Shown piece by piece: positions 52,165 through 59,780 of a stretch of DNA of 64,000 nucleotides. The notes beneath the pieces were generated by a model. The model searched no databases, was not told the DNA's origin, and worked only from the letters and a program-made list of their open reading frames with translations. Location: assembly GCA_002362385.1 (NCBI GenBank), contig DEUB01000042.1, positions 21,416-85,415 on the forward strand. The letters are read 5' to 3'. The position numbers and the translations under genes are program-made. Every line of letters begins with the position of its first letter. Within the stretch, counting starts at the first letter, position 1. Origin of the DNA: Lachnospiraceae bacterium UBA3273. GTDB taxonomy: Bacteria > Bacillota > Clostridia > Lachnospirales > Lachnospiraceae.

Positions 52165-52743
52165 CTATAAATGTTGAATTCCCTTGCAAAAAACCCTGAC
52201 GCTTTGGCGGATAAATTCTTCCTGCTCTACCGCAGACAAGCTCTTATCAAAAGACGCTTTTAAAAAAGTATAGCCAAATGTGGATGTAAAAACGGTCATC
52301 GCCAGGCATTCAAAATCCAGATGGAGAAGTTTTCCCTTTTCCTCCATTTTCTCAAAATATTCAATGAGAGCCGTTAAAAAAGTCTTGGGCACTTTCAAGA
52401 TCATAGATGACGTATCCTCGTAAAGCTGAGGTGCACGCAAGCCAATGGAAAGATTTACAAAATCCGGGGTAATCCTCTTCATATACTCCGTCATAAACAT
52501 TTCCAGATCCTGCTCTAACTCCCATTTCACATTTTTAAAAATGTCCGGCGTAATATTTGCCCTCCATTTCTCCTGGGAAACCCCGTTTAATACGATATCC
52601 TTTTTATCTTTGAATTTGCGAAACAAGGTGCACTCATTGACCCCTGCCGCTCTGGCAATATCTTTTGTGGTCGTGGCCACATATCCTTTGTCACGGATCA
52701 ATGACATTGCGGCATCTACTATTTTCTGACTTGTCTCATCCAT
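52165..52743 (-). CDS. TetR-family transcriptional regulator
   Basis: From ATG 52743 (GGTGG seven bases upstream) the product is 193 residues. The helix-turn-helix covers about 5-50 (RDKGYVATTTKDIARAAGVN, then ECTLFRKFKDK). The C-terminal ligand domain includes a VNLSIGLRAPQLYEDTSS segment. It is upstream of and on the same strand as ilvB, 190 bases away, and may act on its own promoter or on ilvB. The ligand is unknown. Confidence 0.88.
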   Translation of the reverse strand: MDETSQKIVDAAMSLIRDKGYVATTTKDIARAAGVNECTLFRKFKDKKDIVLNGVSQEKWRANITPDIFKNVKWELEQDLEMFMTEYMKRITPDFVNLSIGLRAPQLYEDTSSMILKVPKTFLTALIEYFEKMEEKGKLLHLDFECLAMTVFTSTFGYTFLKASFDKSLSAVEQEEFIRQSVRVFCKGIQHL

Positions 52744-52770
52744 CTTTTTTCCACCGTTCCTCAATCTCAT

Positions 52771-52782
52771 GCAAGTGCTTGC
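52771..52782. promoter_or_regulatory. Palindrome upstream of TetR gene
   Basis: GCAAG, TG, CTTGC forms an inverted repeat 28 bases ahead of the TetR start. A related but less symmetric sequence, GTACTTGCTTGC, occurs at 52081-52092 upstream of ilvB. Both are candidate TetR sites. Confidence 0.5.
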
Positions 52783-52839
52783 TATCATTTTACTGCCTGG
52801 AATAAAAAAATGCAAGAGATAATATCTGCTCTATCAATT

Positions 52840-53475
52840 TTAAAATTCATTCACATACTTCTGTACCAGCTCATACAGCTTTCCGATATGAAGTCCGTCC
52901 ACAAAAGAGTGGTGGGCCTGAACAGAGAACGGCAGCAGGATTTTCCCATCCTTTTCATAAAACCTTCCCCAGTCAAAGAGAGGGGTGGCGTTGTCTTTTT
53001 TCCCTGAATTGGTATGGGAAATATGGGTATAAGAAACCCAGGGCATGGGAGAAAACTGAAATACGTCATTTCCCAAAGGCCCTGTAAAATATTCCTTCTG
53101 CTTCTCTGCCGTCTTTAGCGCTAAGGAAACATATTCTTCCATGGAATCACACATGGGCACGTTTACTACCTTAAATAATTCCGTTTCTTTGTTCAGATAG
53201 GTAAAAGCAGTATCAATGCGGTCAAACAAAACCACCTTCCCGTCTAAAAACCTGTACCTGAATTCCTCGATCTCATTGGCGCATTTGGATACGGCATAGA
53301 TCATGGCCATGGTAAAGGAATAATTCTTTTCTTTTACTTTGGGTAAAAAATTAGTAATATCCAATTCAAAGGTAACGCAAAAGGCAGGTTCCACGCTGTT
53401 CCTGAATACCATGCAATGCATGGTGCGTTTCCATGTTTTTTCATCTATTTCTGTATAATGATTGTTCATTGCCAT
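52840..53475 (-). CDS. Type A chloramphenicol acetyltransferase-like protein
   Basis: A 211-residue protein of the CAT fold: FELDITNFLPKVKEKNYSF, MAMIYAVSKCANEIEEFRYR, and the catalytic HHSFVDG (188-194). The active-site His and its supporting Asp are present. CatA enzymes acetylate chloramphenicol; chromosomal relatives in Clostridia often show weak or no resistance. A second ATG two codons later has better ribosome-site spacing. It is the third gene in a group after the membrane protein and MGMT gene, all minus strand. Confidence 0.88.
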   Translation of the reverse strand: MAMNNHYTEIDEKTWKRTMHCMVFRNSVEPAFCVTFELDITNFLPKVKEKNYSFTMAMIYAVSKCANEIEEFRYRFLDGKVVLFDRIDTAFTYLNKETELFKVVNVPMCDSMEEYVSLALKTAEKQKEYFTGPLGNDVFQFSPMPWVSYTHISHTNSGKKDNATPLFDWGRFYEKDGKILLPFSVQAHHSFVDGLHIGKLYELVQKYVNEF

Positions 53476-53502
53476 TTTCTCCTTAAATGATTTAAAATTT
53501 CT

Positions 53503-53811
53503 TCAACATTCCCACCGACACTTTTTCAAATCTACATGAGAAACGTCTTTCATGGAAATACCTTCTTTTTGCAGCAATTCTCCCTGCTCATGCCAGCCGG
53601 GAACCAACCGTCCCGCATGGTTGACTACCCTGTGGCAGGGATATTCCCCGTAATATTCCGCCATGCTTAAGACTTTCCCCACCAGCCTGGCATTTTTGTC
53701 CCTTCCGATAAGCCTGGCAATCTGCCCGTATGTAGCCACACAGCCTTTGGGAATTTCCTCTACTACGGAAAGGATTTCATAGATCAAAGCTTCCTGTAAA
53801 ACAGCAGACAT
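53503..53811 (-). CDS. MGMT-family protein (methyltransferase-like, PCHR active site)
   Basis: A 102-residue protein resembling the C-terminal domain of O6-alkylguanine-DNA alkyltransferase. VATYGQIARLIG and GEYPCHRVVNHAGRLVPGWHEQ with C59 in PCHRVV. The Cys acceptor is present, unlike ATL proteins (PWHR). The short size matches small MGMT proteins lacking the N-terminal half. It probably repairs alkylated bases. Confidence 0.86.
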   Translation of the reverse strand: MSAVLQEALIYEILSVVEEIPKGCVATYGQIARLIGRDKNARLVGKVLSMAEYYGEYPCHRVVNHAGRLVPGWHEQGELLQKEGISMKDVSHVDLKKCRWEC

Positions 53812-53829
53812 ATGAACACTCCTTTTCTA

Positions 53830-54222
53830 CTACTCCTCTACCGTCACATAAATCTGCGCCTCGCGGGATTCATGGTTGGAACCTGTTGCCATAACAGAAA
53901 CCTGAAACGTCCCCGGCTGAGAACCTGCATATACCGCCTGCTTATCCTCTGTTATTTTTGCATCGGTCTGCTCTCTTGTGTCTTCTGAAATCCCAAGTAT
54001 CTTTACTTCTTTGGCTTTTTCAATTTTTACCAGTTCTTCAATAGATAAAGTTTCTCCGACCCGGCATGTTACATTTTCATAAGGTGTGATCTGAGGATTT
54101 GCGTCCATATATCGTTTTAATCCGAACAACAAATAAACGACTGTTAATAACGCAATTACTACTATAATCATAATAATTGCAATGTTACGGCCCATCTTAT
54201 TTTCTCTTACATTTTCTTCCAT
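53830..54222 (-). CDS. Membrane-anchored Ig-like-domain protein
   Basis: A 130-residue protein with a membrane helix at about 12-34 (RNIAIIMIIVVIALLTVVYL) and an extracytoplasmic beta-rich part ending in FQVSVMATGSNHESREAQIY. GAGG lies nine bases before the ATG at 54222. A single-helix anchored beta sandwich is likely. Function unknown. It lies 18 bases ahead of the MGMT-family gene on the same strand. Confidence 0.62.
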   Translation of the reverse strand: MEENVRENKMGRNIAIIMIIVVIALLTVVYLLFGLKRYMDANPQITPYENVTCRVGETLSIEELVKIEKAKEVKILGISEDTREQTDAKITEDKQAVYAGSQPGTFQVSVMATGSNHESREAQIYVTVEE

Positions 54223-54350
54223 ATGTGATTTCCTCTTTCTTCTCTCTGATCTTTCTCATAATTATATTCTACATGAGCGAATAATACCAGCAACTAATAT
54301 TTTCTTAAATTTCCCGACCAATAAACAATAAATTTTTTCTGATAAAACTA

Positions 54351-54381
54351 TTGACTCCCACGTACCGTGATACTGTATTCT
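54351..54381 (+). promoter_or_regulatory. MerR-type promoter with 19 bp spacer
   Basis: TTGACT (54351-54356) and TATTCT (54376-54381) are separated by 19 bp, the long spacing typical of MerR-controlled promoters. The spacer holds a CACG/CGTG dyad (54359-54369). The MerR gene begins 39 bases downstream, so autoactivation is likely. Confidence 0.72.
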
Positions 54382-54419
54382 TTGATTAGAAGAGATTTTT
54401 TATTCCCATAGGAGGTTCC

Positions 54420-55301
54420 ATGAAAACTATCAGTCAAGTTGCAAAATTAGCAGGCATCAGTACACGTGCCTTACAATACTATGATGAGATCGGATTATTA
54501 AAGCCAAGCAGCCTGACCCGGTCCGGCTATCGCTTATATGATGATGAGGCTTTGCAGAAGCTCCAACAAATATTATTTTTTAAAGAACTGGGCTTTTCCT
54601 TAAAAGAAATCAGCGAAATTATGCAAAAACCGGACTTTGACAGGATTTCGGCTTTTAAAAAACAAAAAGAACTGCTTTTATTAAAACGCAATCGGGTAAA
54701 TAGGCTGATCGAGCTTCTTACCCGTTTAGAGAAAGGAGAAATGTGCATGAGTTTCAAGGAATTTGATCTGTCCGATTATATCAATGCATTGGAAACATTT
54801 AAAAACAGCAATACTGATGATATTGTTAAATATTGGGGAAGTGTGGAGAATTTTGAATTATTCATTCAGAAAGCAAAGGATAACGAATCTCAAATTGCCA
54901 GGCGCGCCATCAAGCAGTTCGGCAGCATAGAAGAGTATACCGAAGCAATAAAGTATAATCTTTCGCATTTTTCCGAACTTATGGATAAAGAGCAGGAAAA
55001 GGCTCCTGAAGCCGCAAAGCAGATCAATGATTTATACAGGAAACTGACGGCTGACCTGAAAAGAGAAGTCTCTTCTTCGGAAACGCAGGACATTGTCAGA
55101 AAAATCCTTGCGCTTATGGCAGAAAATGTAACTGTCGATTTTTTTGCCTCGAATTATTCGGAAATGATTATGAATATTTATTCCGACAATGATTACGTCA
55201 GGGCTATAGCTGATACAAAGTATGGGAATGGGGCGGCGGATTATATTGCGGGGGCGTTTGGGTGTTATTATAATAGACAAAACAGTGAAAATGGCCAATA
55301 A
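54420..55301 (+). CDS. MerR-family regulator with TipAS-like domain
   Basis: A 293-residue protein. MerR helix-turn-helix at about 1-70 (MKTISQVAKLAGISTRALQY, then YDEIGLLKPSS), a coiled linker, and a C-terminal domain of about 170 residues with the NLSHFSELMDKEQEKAPEAA-type helices of TipAS, which traps thiopeptides or other antibiotics. It lies alone, so targets other than its own promoter cannot be named. It converges with the TIR gene. Confidence 0.88.
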   Translation: MKTISQVAKLAGISTRALQYYDEIGLLKPSSLTRSGYRLYDDEALQKLQQILFFKELGFSLKEISEIMQKPDFDRISAFKKQKELLLLKRNRVNRLIELLTRLEKGEMCMSFKEFDLSDYINALETFKNSNTDDIVKYWGSVENFELFIQKAKDNESQIARRAIKQFGSIEEYTEAIKYNLSHFSELMDKEQEKAPEAAKQINDLYRKLTADLKREVSSSETQDIVRKILALMAENVTVDFFASNYSEMIMNIYSDNDYVRAIADTKYGNGAADYIAGAFGCYYNRQNSENGQ

Positions 55302-55330
55302 TACATTTATAAATGTCACATACTAAGCGG

Positions 55331-55363
55331 AGAACCATATAAAATCAATATTTTTATGGTTCT
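55331..55363. terminator. Stem-loop between convergent MerR and TIR genes
   Basis: AGAACCATA (55331-55339) pairs with TATGGTTCT (55355-55363), with inner A/T pairing. It overlaps the TIR gene stop codon. No strong T run follows on either strand, so it may only be a weak terminator. Confidence 0.45.
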
Positions 55364-57234
55364 TCGCCATACATCTCCACAAAATCCGCCTCTTCTTGGG
55401 CTATTTTACCATTAATCTGCTTTAACTGCTCATTTAAATCTTTTCGTTTTAATACATTTAATGTTCCTAAATTGCTATATTGGTTGTATATTTCACTCTT
55501 TTTATACTGCATTTCCCGAAGTTCCTGCCGTTTAATCTCTTTTTCGTCAAGAATCCTTTTTATTTCGCTCCGTATGCTGTCAGAATCCTTATAACCTTCT
55601 AGCTTTTCAAACAATTTATACATCTGGCTTATTGTCATCTTCCATGGTTTATGATTATACAGATCACAAGCATTTTGATACTCTTTCTCTCTTTCCTCAA
55701 GTGCCAGTTTTAAATTAGTATTAAATTGCTCTATTCTATCATTTAACTCATCATCAATCCGTTTTCCCACTTCTGCATCGCACTGCTGTGCTTCTATTTT
55801 ACGGTTCTCCAATGCAGCAAAGATTTCCTCTTTAACGCCATTAAGCAAAGCTAACTCTTTATCTTTAGAAAAGCGGAAGGCCTTGCTTAAGAGTTTATCT
55901 GTTTTAAAGAAGTTTTGTTCTTGTTCCAATTGCTGCGTGCGACATTCCAATTCCGTTTCATAAGCAACCGGCATTTGTAGCGCCTGCATGATTTTTCCCT
56001 TTTGACTCTCACTAATGGGACTTTCTTTCAATATATTATTACATTTTTCTATCACATCTTCTTCAACACTTTTTGCATGTTCTGTCTTATCGACATTTTC
56101 ATAAAGTGCCAGCCGTATATTTTTAAACTCTTCCGTATTTGTGACTTTATGCACTGCTCTACTTTGTCCCCAATAAGCCGATGCACATTCGGCATCAATA
56201 TTCAGAGCCTCATCAAAATGTTCAAATGCCTTGTCCCATTCGCCATCTTCTAAAGCCATATCTCCCCTCTTTAATAAAGCCACCAAATTTGAACCGGATT
56301 CATTAGGGGTCTTGTCTTCTTTTTCTGCAACGGCTGTTTTATCTTCAAGAACCTTCTTTATTCCTCTGGTTAAGTCCTGAATAAAACCAATTTTAGACAT
56401 ATCCTGAGCCTGATAATAGGACAAAGCATCCGGTAAATCATATGGGTCCATATCCCTATATACCGGAATAATCAATCTATTTTTCTGATTCTGCATAATG
56501 GACAAATATCTTGACCACTCATTTTTGACCCATACAGCATTAAAATATTCGGGTTTGGTCCCAACTACCAACATGACCTTGGCAGAATTCAATGCGGCAA
56601 AAATGTATGGCTCATACTGTTGACCCAATTTGCTTTCCAGAGTGATTCTGGAAAAAAACACTTTAAATCCCTCTTCTGATAATTCATAATATATATCCTG
56701 TGCAAGTGCGCTGTCTATGGTCCTTGAACCACTTTCATCACTTTCCTTGTAACAAATAAATACATCAAAATCATCTTCCTTTTGAGAAATCTCTAAAATT
56801 CCTTTTTGTACTTTATCAATATAGCCAGCTTCTCTTTCATAAATTTCTCTCTGTATAACATCCGCACGCTTTAAGGCTTCAAGATAATCGGCATCCTCCA
56901 AAATAGACTTATACTGAGTTCTATGGCATGTTGCAATTTTAGTATGCGTCACGGGATCATCCACATATTCGATCCCATAGCGGCACAATACCAGTGACCA
57001 GTATATTTCCGCATCGTCACTTTCGCGCTCTAAAACCTTCTCATACATTTCCATAGCCTTATCGAAATCAAACAATTGGCGAAAATGATTTGCTCTGTTT
57101 AAAAGATTAACGATCTGGTCATTTTCAGCTTTTGGTAAAGTTTGTTCCGTTCCGCAATATTCACATTTACAAACCAACTGTCCTTCCGTTATTTCCAGAC
57201 TCCCGCCGCACATTTTACAATTAAAAACAGACAT
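55354..57234 (-). CDS. Zinc-ribbon/TPR/TIR-domain protein A
   Basis: A 626-residue protein. Zinc ribbon with CKMC (C6, C9) and CEYC (C24, C27); TPR-like region to about 145, with YGIEYVDDPVTHTKIATCHR; TIR domain at about 156-295 opening DVFICYKESDESGSRTIDS and carrying WVKNE (235-239), the WxxxE motif whose Glu is catalytic in NAD-cleaving TIR domains; then two TPR-like repeats and a long coiled coil to the C-terminus. It is collinear with the other TIR protein up to about residue 295. TIR proteins consume NAD or make signalling nucleotides in phage defence. Here it is the last gene of the operon. Confidence 0.85.
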   Translation of the reverse strand: MSVFNCKMCGGSLEITEGQLVCKCEYCGTEQTLPKAENDQIVNLLNRANHFRQLFDFDKAMEMYEKVLERESDDAEIYWSLVLCRYGIEYVDDPVTHTKIATCHRTQYKSILEDADYLEALKRADVIQREIYEREAGYIDKVQKGILEISQKEDDFDVFICYKESDESGSRTIDSALAQDIYYELSEEGFKVFFSRITLESKLGQQYEPYIFAALNSAKVMLVVGTKPEYFNAVWVKNEWSRYLSIMQNQKNRLIIPVYRDMDPYDLPDALSYYQAQDMSKIGFIQDLTRGIKKVLEDKTAVAEKEDKTPNESGSNLVALLKRGDMALEDGEWDKAFEHFDEALNIDAECASAYWGQSRAVHKVTNTEEFKNIRLALYENVDKTEHAKSVEEDVIEKCNNILKESPISESQKGKIMQALQMPVAYETELECRTQQLEQEQNFFKTDKLLSKAFRFSKDKELALLNGVKEEIFAALENRKIEAQQCDAEVGKRIDDELNDRIEQFNTNLKLALEEREKEYQNACDLYNHKPWKMTISQMYKLFEKLEGYKDSDSIRSEIKRILDEKEIKRQELREMQYKKSEIYNQYSNLGTLNVLKRKDLNEQLKQINGKIAQEEADFVEMYGEEP

Positions 57235-57260
57235 GACGTTTTCTCCTCCGTATTTATCAG

Positions 57261-57950
57261 TTATTTATTAAGCTTGCACAATCTATTACGCTCAGTCAGT
57301 GCTGCGCTGGTTCTTTTACATAAACCTTTTACTCCTTCAGCATCATTATCAATAACAGCTTTCTGTAATTCCGACATTAATGCCATAAGATCATTTTCGA
57401 TATCCTCTAATGCCTCTCCGCTTACAGGATCACTATATCGAAATTCATCCGCCAAGTTTACCAGGGCCTTAACCGCCTCTTTATCTTCACACTGTTCCGG
57501 CAGGGAATCTATCTGCGAACGAAGCATTTGCATACAACCAGTATCTGCTTGCAATTTTACGTCTTGCCGTTCAATTTCATCGCGTATCGCATTTGTCGAA
57601 ATAAGTCCGAGTACCGCAGCCGCTAAAGCAACCACATAGAGAATAATCACAAGCCATAATGGAACAATCGCAGCAAGAACCATAAAAATGACACTTAAAA
57701 AAATCTGAATGACCAAATAGGCAATTCCAATCCGTGCAATAGGAAAACCATAAAATTTACTTCTTACACTCTTTCCCCCACCAAAAGCAATTTTAAAAAC
57801 ATAAATCTGAATAGCCATAGCTATTATAGAAAAAACATAAGATATCCAGAATACTCCGTTCATTTTAAGCGGCGCTGCAAATACTATAACAGAAAAGGCG
57901 ATAAAGATAATCGCAATTGCAGCTAAATACCTTTTTTGATTTTTAGTCAT
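57261..57950 (-). CDS. Four-helix membrane protein of the TIR/SPFH operon
   Basis: A 229-residue protein with four hydrophobic helices in the first 125 residues (RYLAAIAIIFIAFSVIVFAA and three more) and a soluble helical C-terminal part (about 130-229, NAIRDEIERQDVKLQADTGC). The ATG overlaps the SPFH stop by 4 bp (ATGA), so it is translated with it. It lies between the SPFH and TIR-A genes and is likely the membrane anchor of the complex. I know no named family. Confidence 0.74.
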   Translation of the reverse strand: MTKNQKRYLAAIAIIFIAFSVIVFAAPLKMNGVFWISYVFSIIAMAIQIYVFKIAFGGGKSVRSKFYGFPIARIGIAYLVIQIFLSVIFMVLAAIVPLWLVIILYVVALAAAVLGLISTNAIRDEIERQDVKLQADTGCMQMLRSQIDSLPEQCEDKEAVKALVNLADEFRYSDPVSGEALEDIENDLMALMSELQKAVIDNDAEGVKGLCKRTSAALTERNRLCKLNK

Positions 57951-59716
57951 TGGTTATCCCCCCTTTTCTTTCCGCAGTTATCACAAAACGCCCCTGTTAA
58001 CCCTGTTTTTCCGCAACTGCAATTCCAAACCTCTAATCCTGCTTCCGGTTTTTGAGCCCCGCAATTTGCGCAAAAATTTCCTCGGTTTCCTTTGGCTCCA
58101 CATGTGCAGTCCCACTTATCAGGAGCGGCCATTCTAACCGGACGTTTCTTACCGCAGTTGGGACAAAAATTTCCGGCTATTCCTTTATTCCCACACTCAC
58201 AATCCCATGTACCTGAAATTGTGTTACCCATGGTTTGCCCTATCTGACCTGCTGTATTTGCCAAAGGTTCCATAGCTTCTTTTGTCATTCCGATGACACT
58301 GCCCATTGCGCCCAAGCCTACTCCTAAACCGGCAATATTACCTAATGCTCCTCCTCCGTCAGAACCTCCTAAGCCATTTTTCATAGCTTCCAGTCCGACC
58401 TGTCTGGAAGTTTCCTGCTGATATGTAAAACCTTTTATTTCCATTTCCATAGCTTCTGCTTCCGCCTTCATACGATATGCGTCCGCTTCTGCCTGCTTTT
58501 GAATCCTAAGTGCCTCTGCCTCTCCCTGCGCCCCAATAATTTTCATTCTCGCTTCTGTCTGGGCTTCAACCGCCTTTCTCTCTGCCGCGGCTTCCGCTTC
58601 TTTTTGCCGGATCTGCTCCTGCCGGACTAAAAGATACTGCTCTGCATATTGATCTTTCAGTCTTTTAAAATTAGGATCATCATCAGGCGTAATAACACGG
58701 CTGACAAAAAATTCCGGCATTTCAAGACCATAAGCTTCCAGATATTCATTCAATTTTAAGCGCAGGGCGGCCGATAATTCCATGAGCCTTTCATCTATTT
58801 CCAGAATATTAATTCCGCTTTCTTTAATAGACTGTGCTAAAAAGCTTTTGACCTGGGTCATAATCATTGCCCGGAAATATCCCTGCCCATCTGAAATGAT
58901 CTGGCTCTGTTTTAAGCTTCCCGACGTTCCTACTAATTTTATTAAAAGCTTTCTTGAATTCACAACATGAAGATTGAATTCTCCACAAGCTCCAATCTCA
59001 ATGTGAAGCCCCGAAGCAGGGTCAAACATTCGGACCTTTGAATCCGTCCCCCATTTAACACCCATAATAGTTGCCAAATTAATATAATAAACCTCGGAAT
59101 GAAAAGTGCCTTCTGTATCAGTAGGAAGTTTATACATTTTTTCCAACATAGGCAATTGCTGTGTTTCCAGCGTATACCGGCCGGCACCAAACAAATCTAA
59201 TGCCTGTCCGTCGCGGAAAAAGATAGCTTCCTGACTTTCATGTACAATCAGCTGGGAACCCAGATTAAAATCTTCAATGGGATGCTTCCATACAATTGTA
59301 TCTTCATCTCCCTCATATTTTATGATACTTGCAAGTCCATCCCTTTTAATTTTCTCGCTCATCATGCGTTCCTGCACTCTATTTACATGATCGCAAACCG
59401 GACAGACATATGTATCCACACTCTTTCCTGCTATTAACCGGACACCGCATTGACCGCATGAAAACTCTTCATAACGTGATTGTTCTATCAGTGTATTAAT
59501 CGGTTCATGACACACGGGGCACTTTGCCCTCTCTCCCTGTGCCTGGTCAAATACGACTGTATTGCCGCAATGCGGACAATCCCTGCTGATTAATTTATCA
59601 GTCCTCACATTGATAGTATATCCGCAGGTACAATCTATCTTCTTTCTTGCAAAAAAACCGGTTCTTCCTTCCGCAAAATTACCACATTGCGGGCATTCGA
59701 TTACAAATTTACTCAT
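57947..59716 (-). CDS. SPFH/band-7 protein with multiple zinc ribbons
   Basis: From ATG 59716 (GGAG six bases upstream) the product is 589 residues. Three zinc ribbons near the start (cysteine pairs at C8/C11, C29/C31; C47/C50, C66/C69; C87/C90, C105/C108), then an SPFH-like domain (about 130-345), a Glu/Ala-rich coiled coil (about 355-430), a Gly-rich linker (about 447-475) and three tandem zinc ribbons at the end (near 506-521, 537-552, 566-581; WDCECG, GNFCPNCG type). SPFH proteins oligomerise into membrane-linked cages or rafts. Proteins like this are often annotated as virion core protein-like. It overlaps the next gene by 4 bp. Confidence 0.85.
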   Translation of the reverse strand: MSKFVIECPQCGNFAEGRTGFFARKKIDCTCGYTINVRTDKLISRDCPHCGNTVVFDQAQGERAKCPVCHEPINTLIEQSRYEEFSCGQCGVRLIAGKSVDTYVCPVCDHVNRVQERMMSEKIKRDGLASIIKYEGDEDTIVWKHPIEDFNLGSQLIVHESQEAIFFRDGQALDLFGAGRYTLETQQLPMLEKMYKLPTDTEGTFHSEVYYINLATIMGVKWGTDSKVRMFDPASGLHIEIGACGEFNLHVVNSRKLLIKLVGTSGSLKQSQIISDGQGYFRAMIMTQVKSFLAQSIKESGINILEIDERLMELSAALRLKLNEYLEAYGLEMPEFFVSRVITPDDDPNFKRLKDQYAEQYLLVRQEQIRQKEAEAAAERKAVEAQTEARMKIIGAQGEAEALRIQKQAEADAYRMKAEAEAMEMEIKGFTYQQETSRQVGLEAMKNGLGGSDGGGALGNIAGLGVGLGAMGSVIGMTKEAMEPLANTAGQIGQTMGNTISGTWDCECGNKGIAGNFCPNCGKKRPVRMAAPDKWDCTCGAKGNRGNFCANCGAQKPEAGLEVWNCSCGKTGLTGAFCDNCGKKRGDNQ

Positions 59717-59780
59717 AGCAGACTCCTTCATTTGTTCTTTAATCTTTTTAGATTGACATCATTTGTATCTGAAATGTTTA

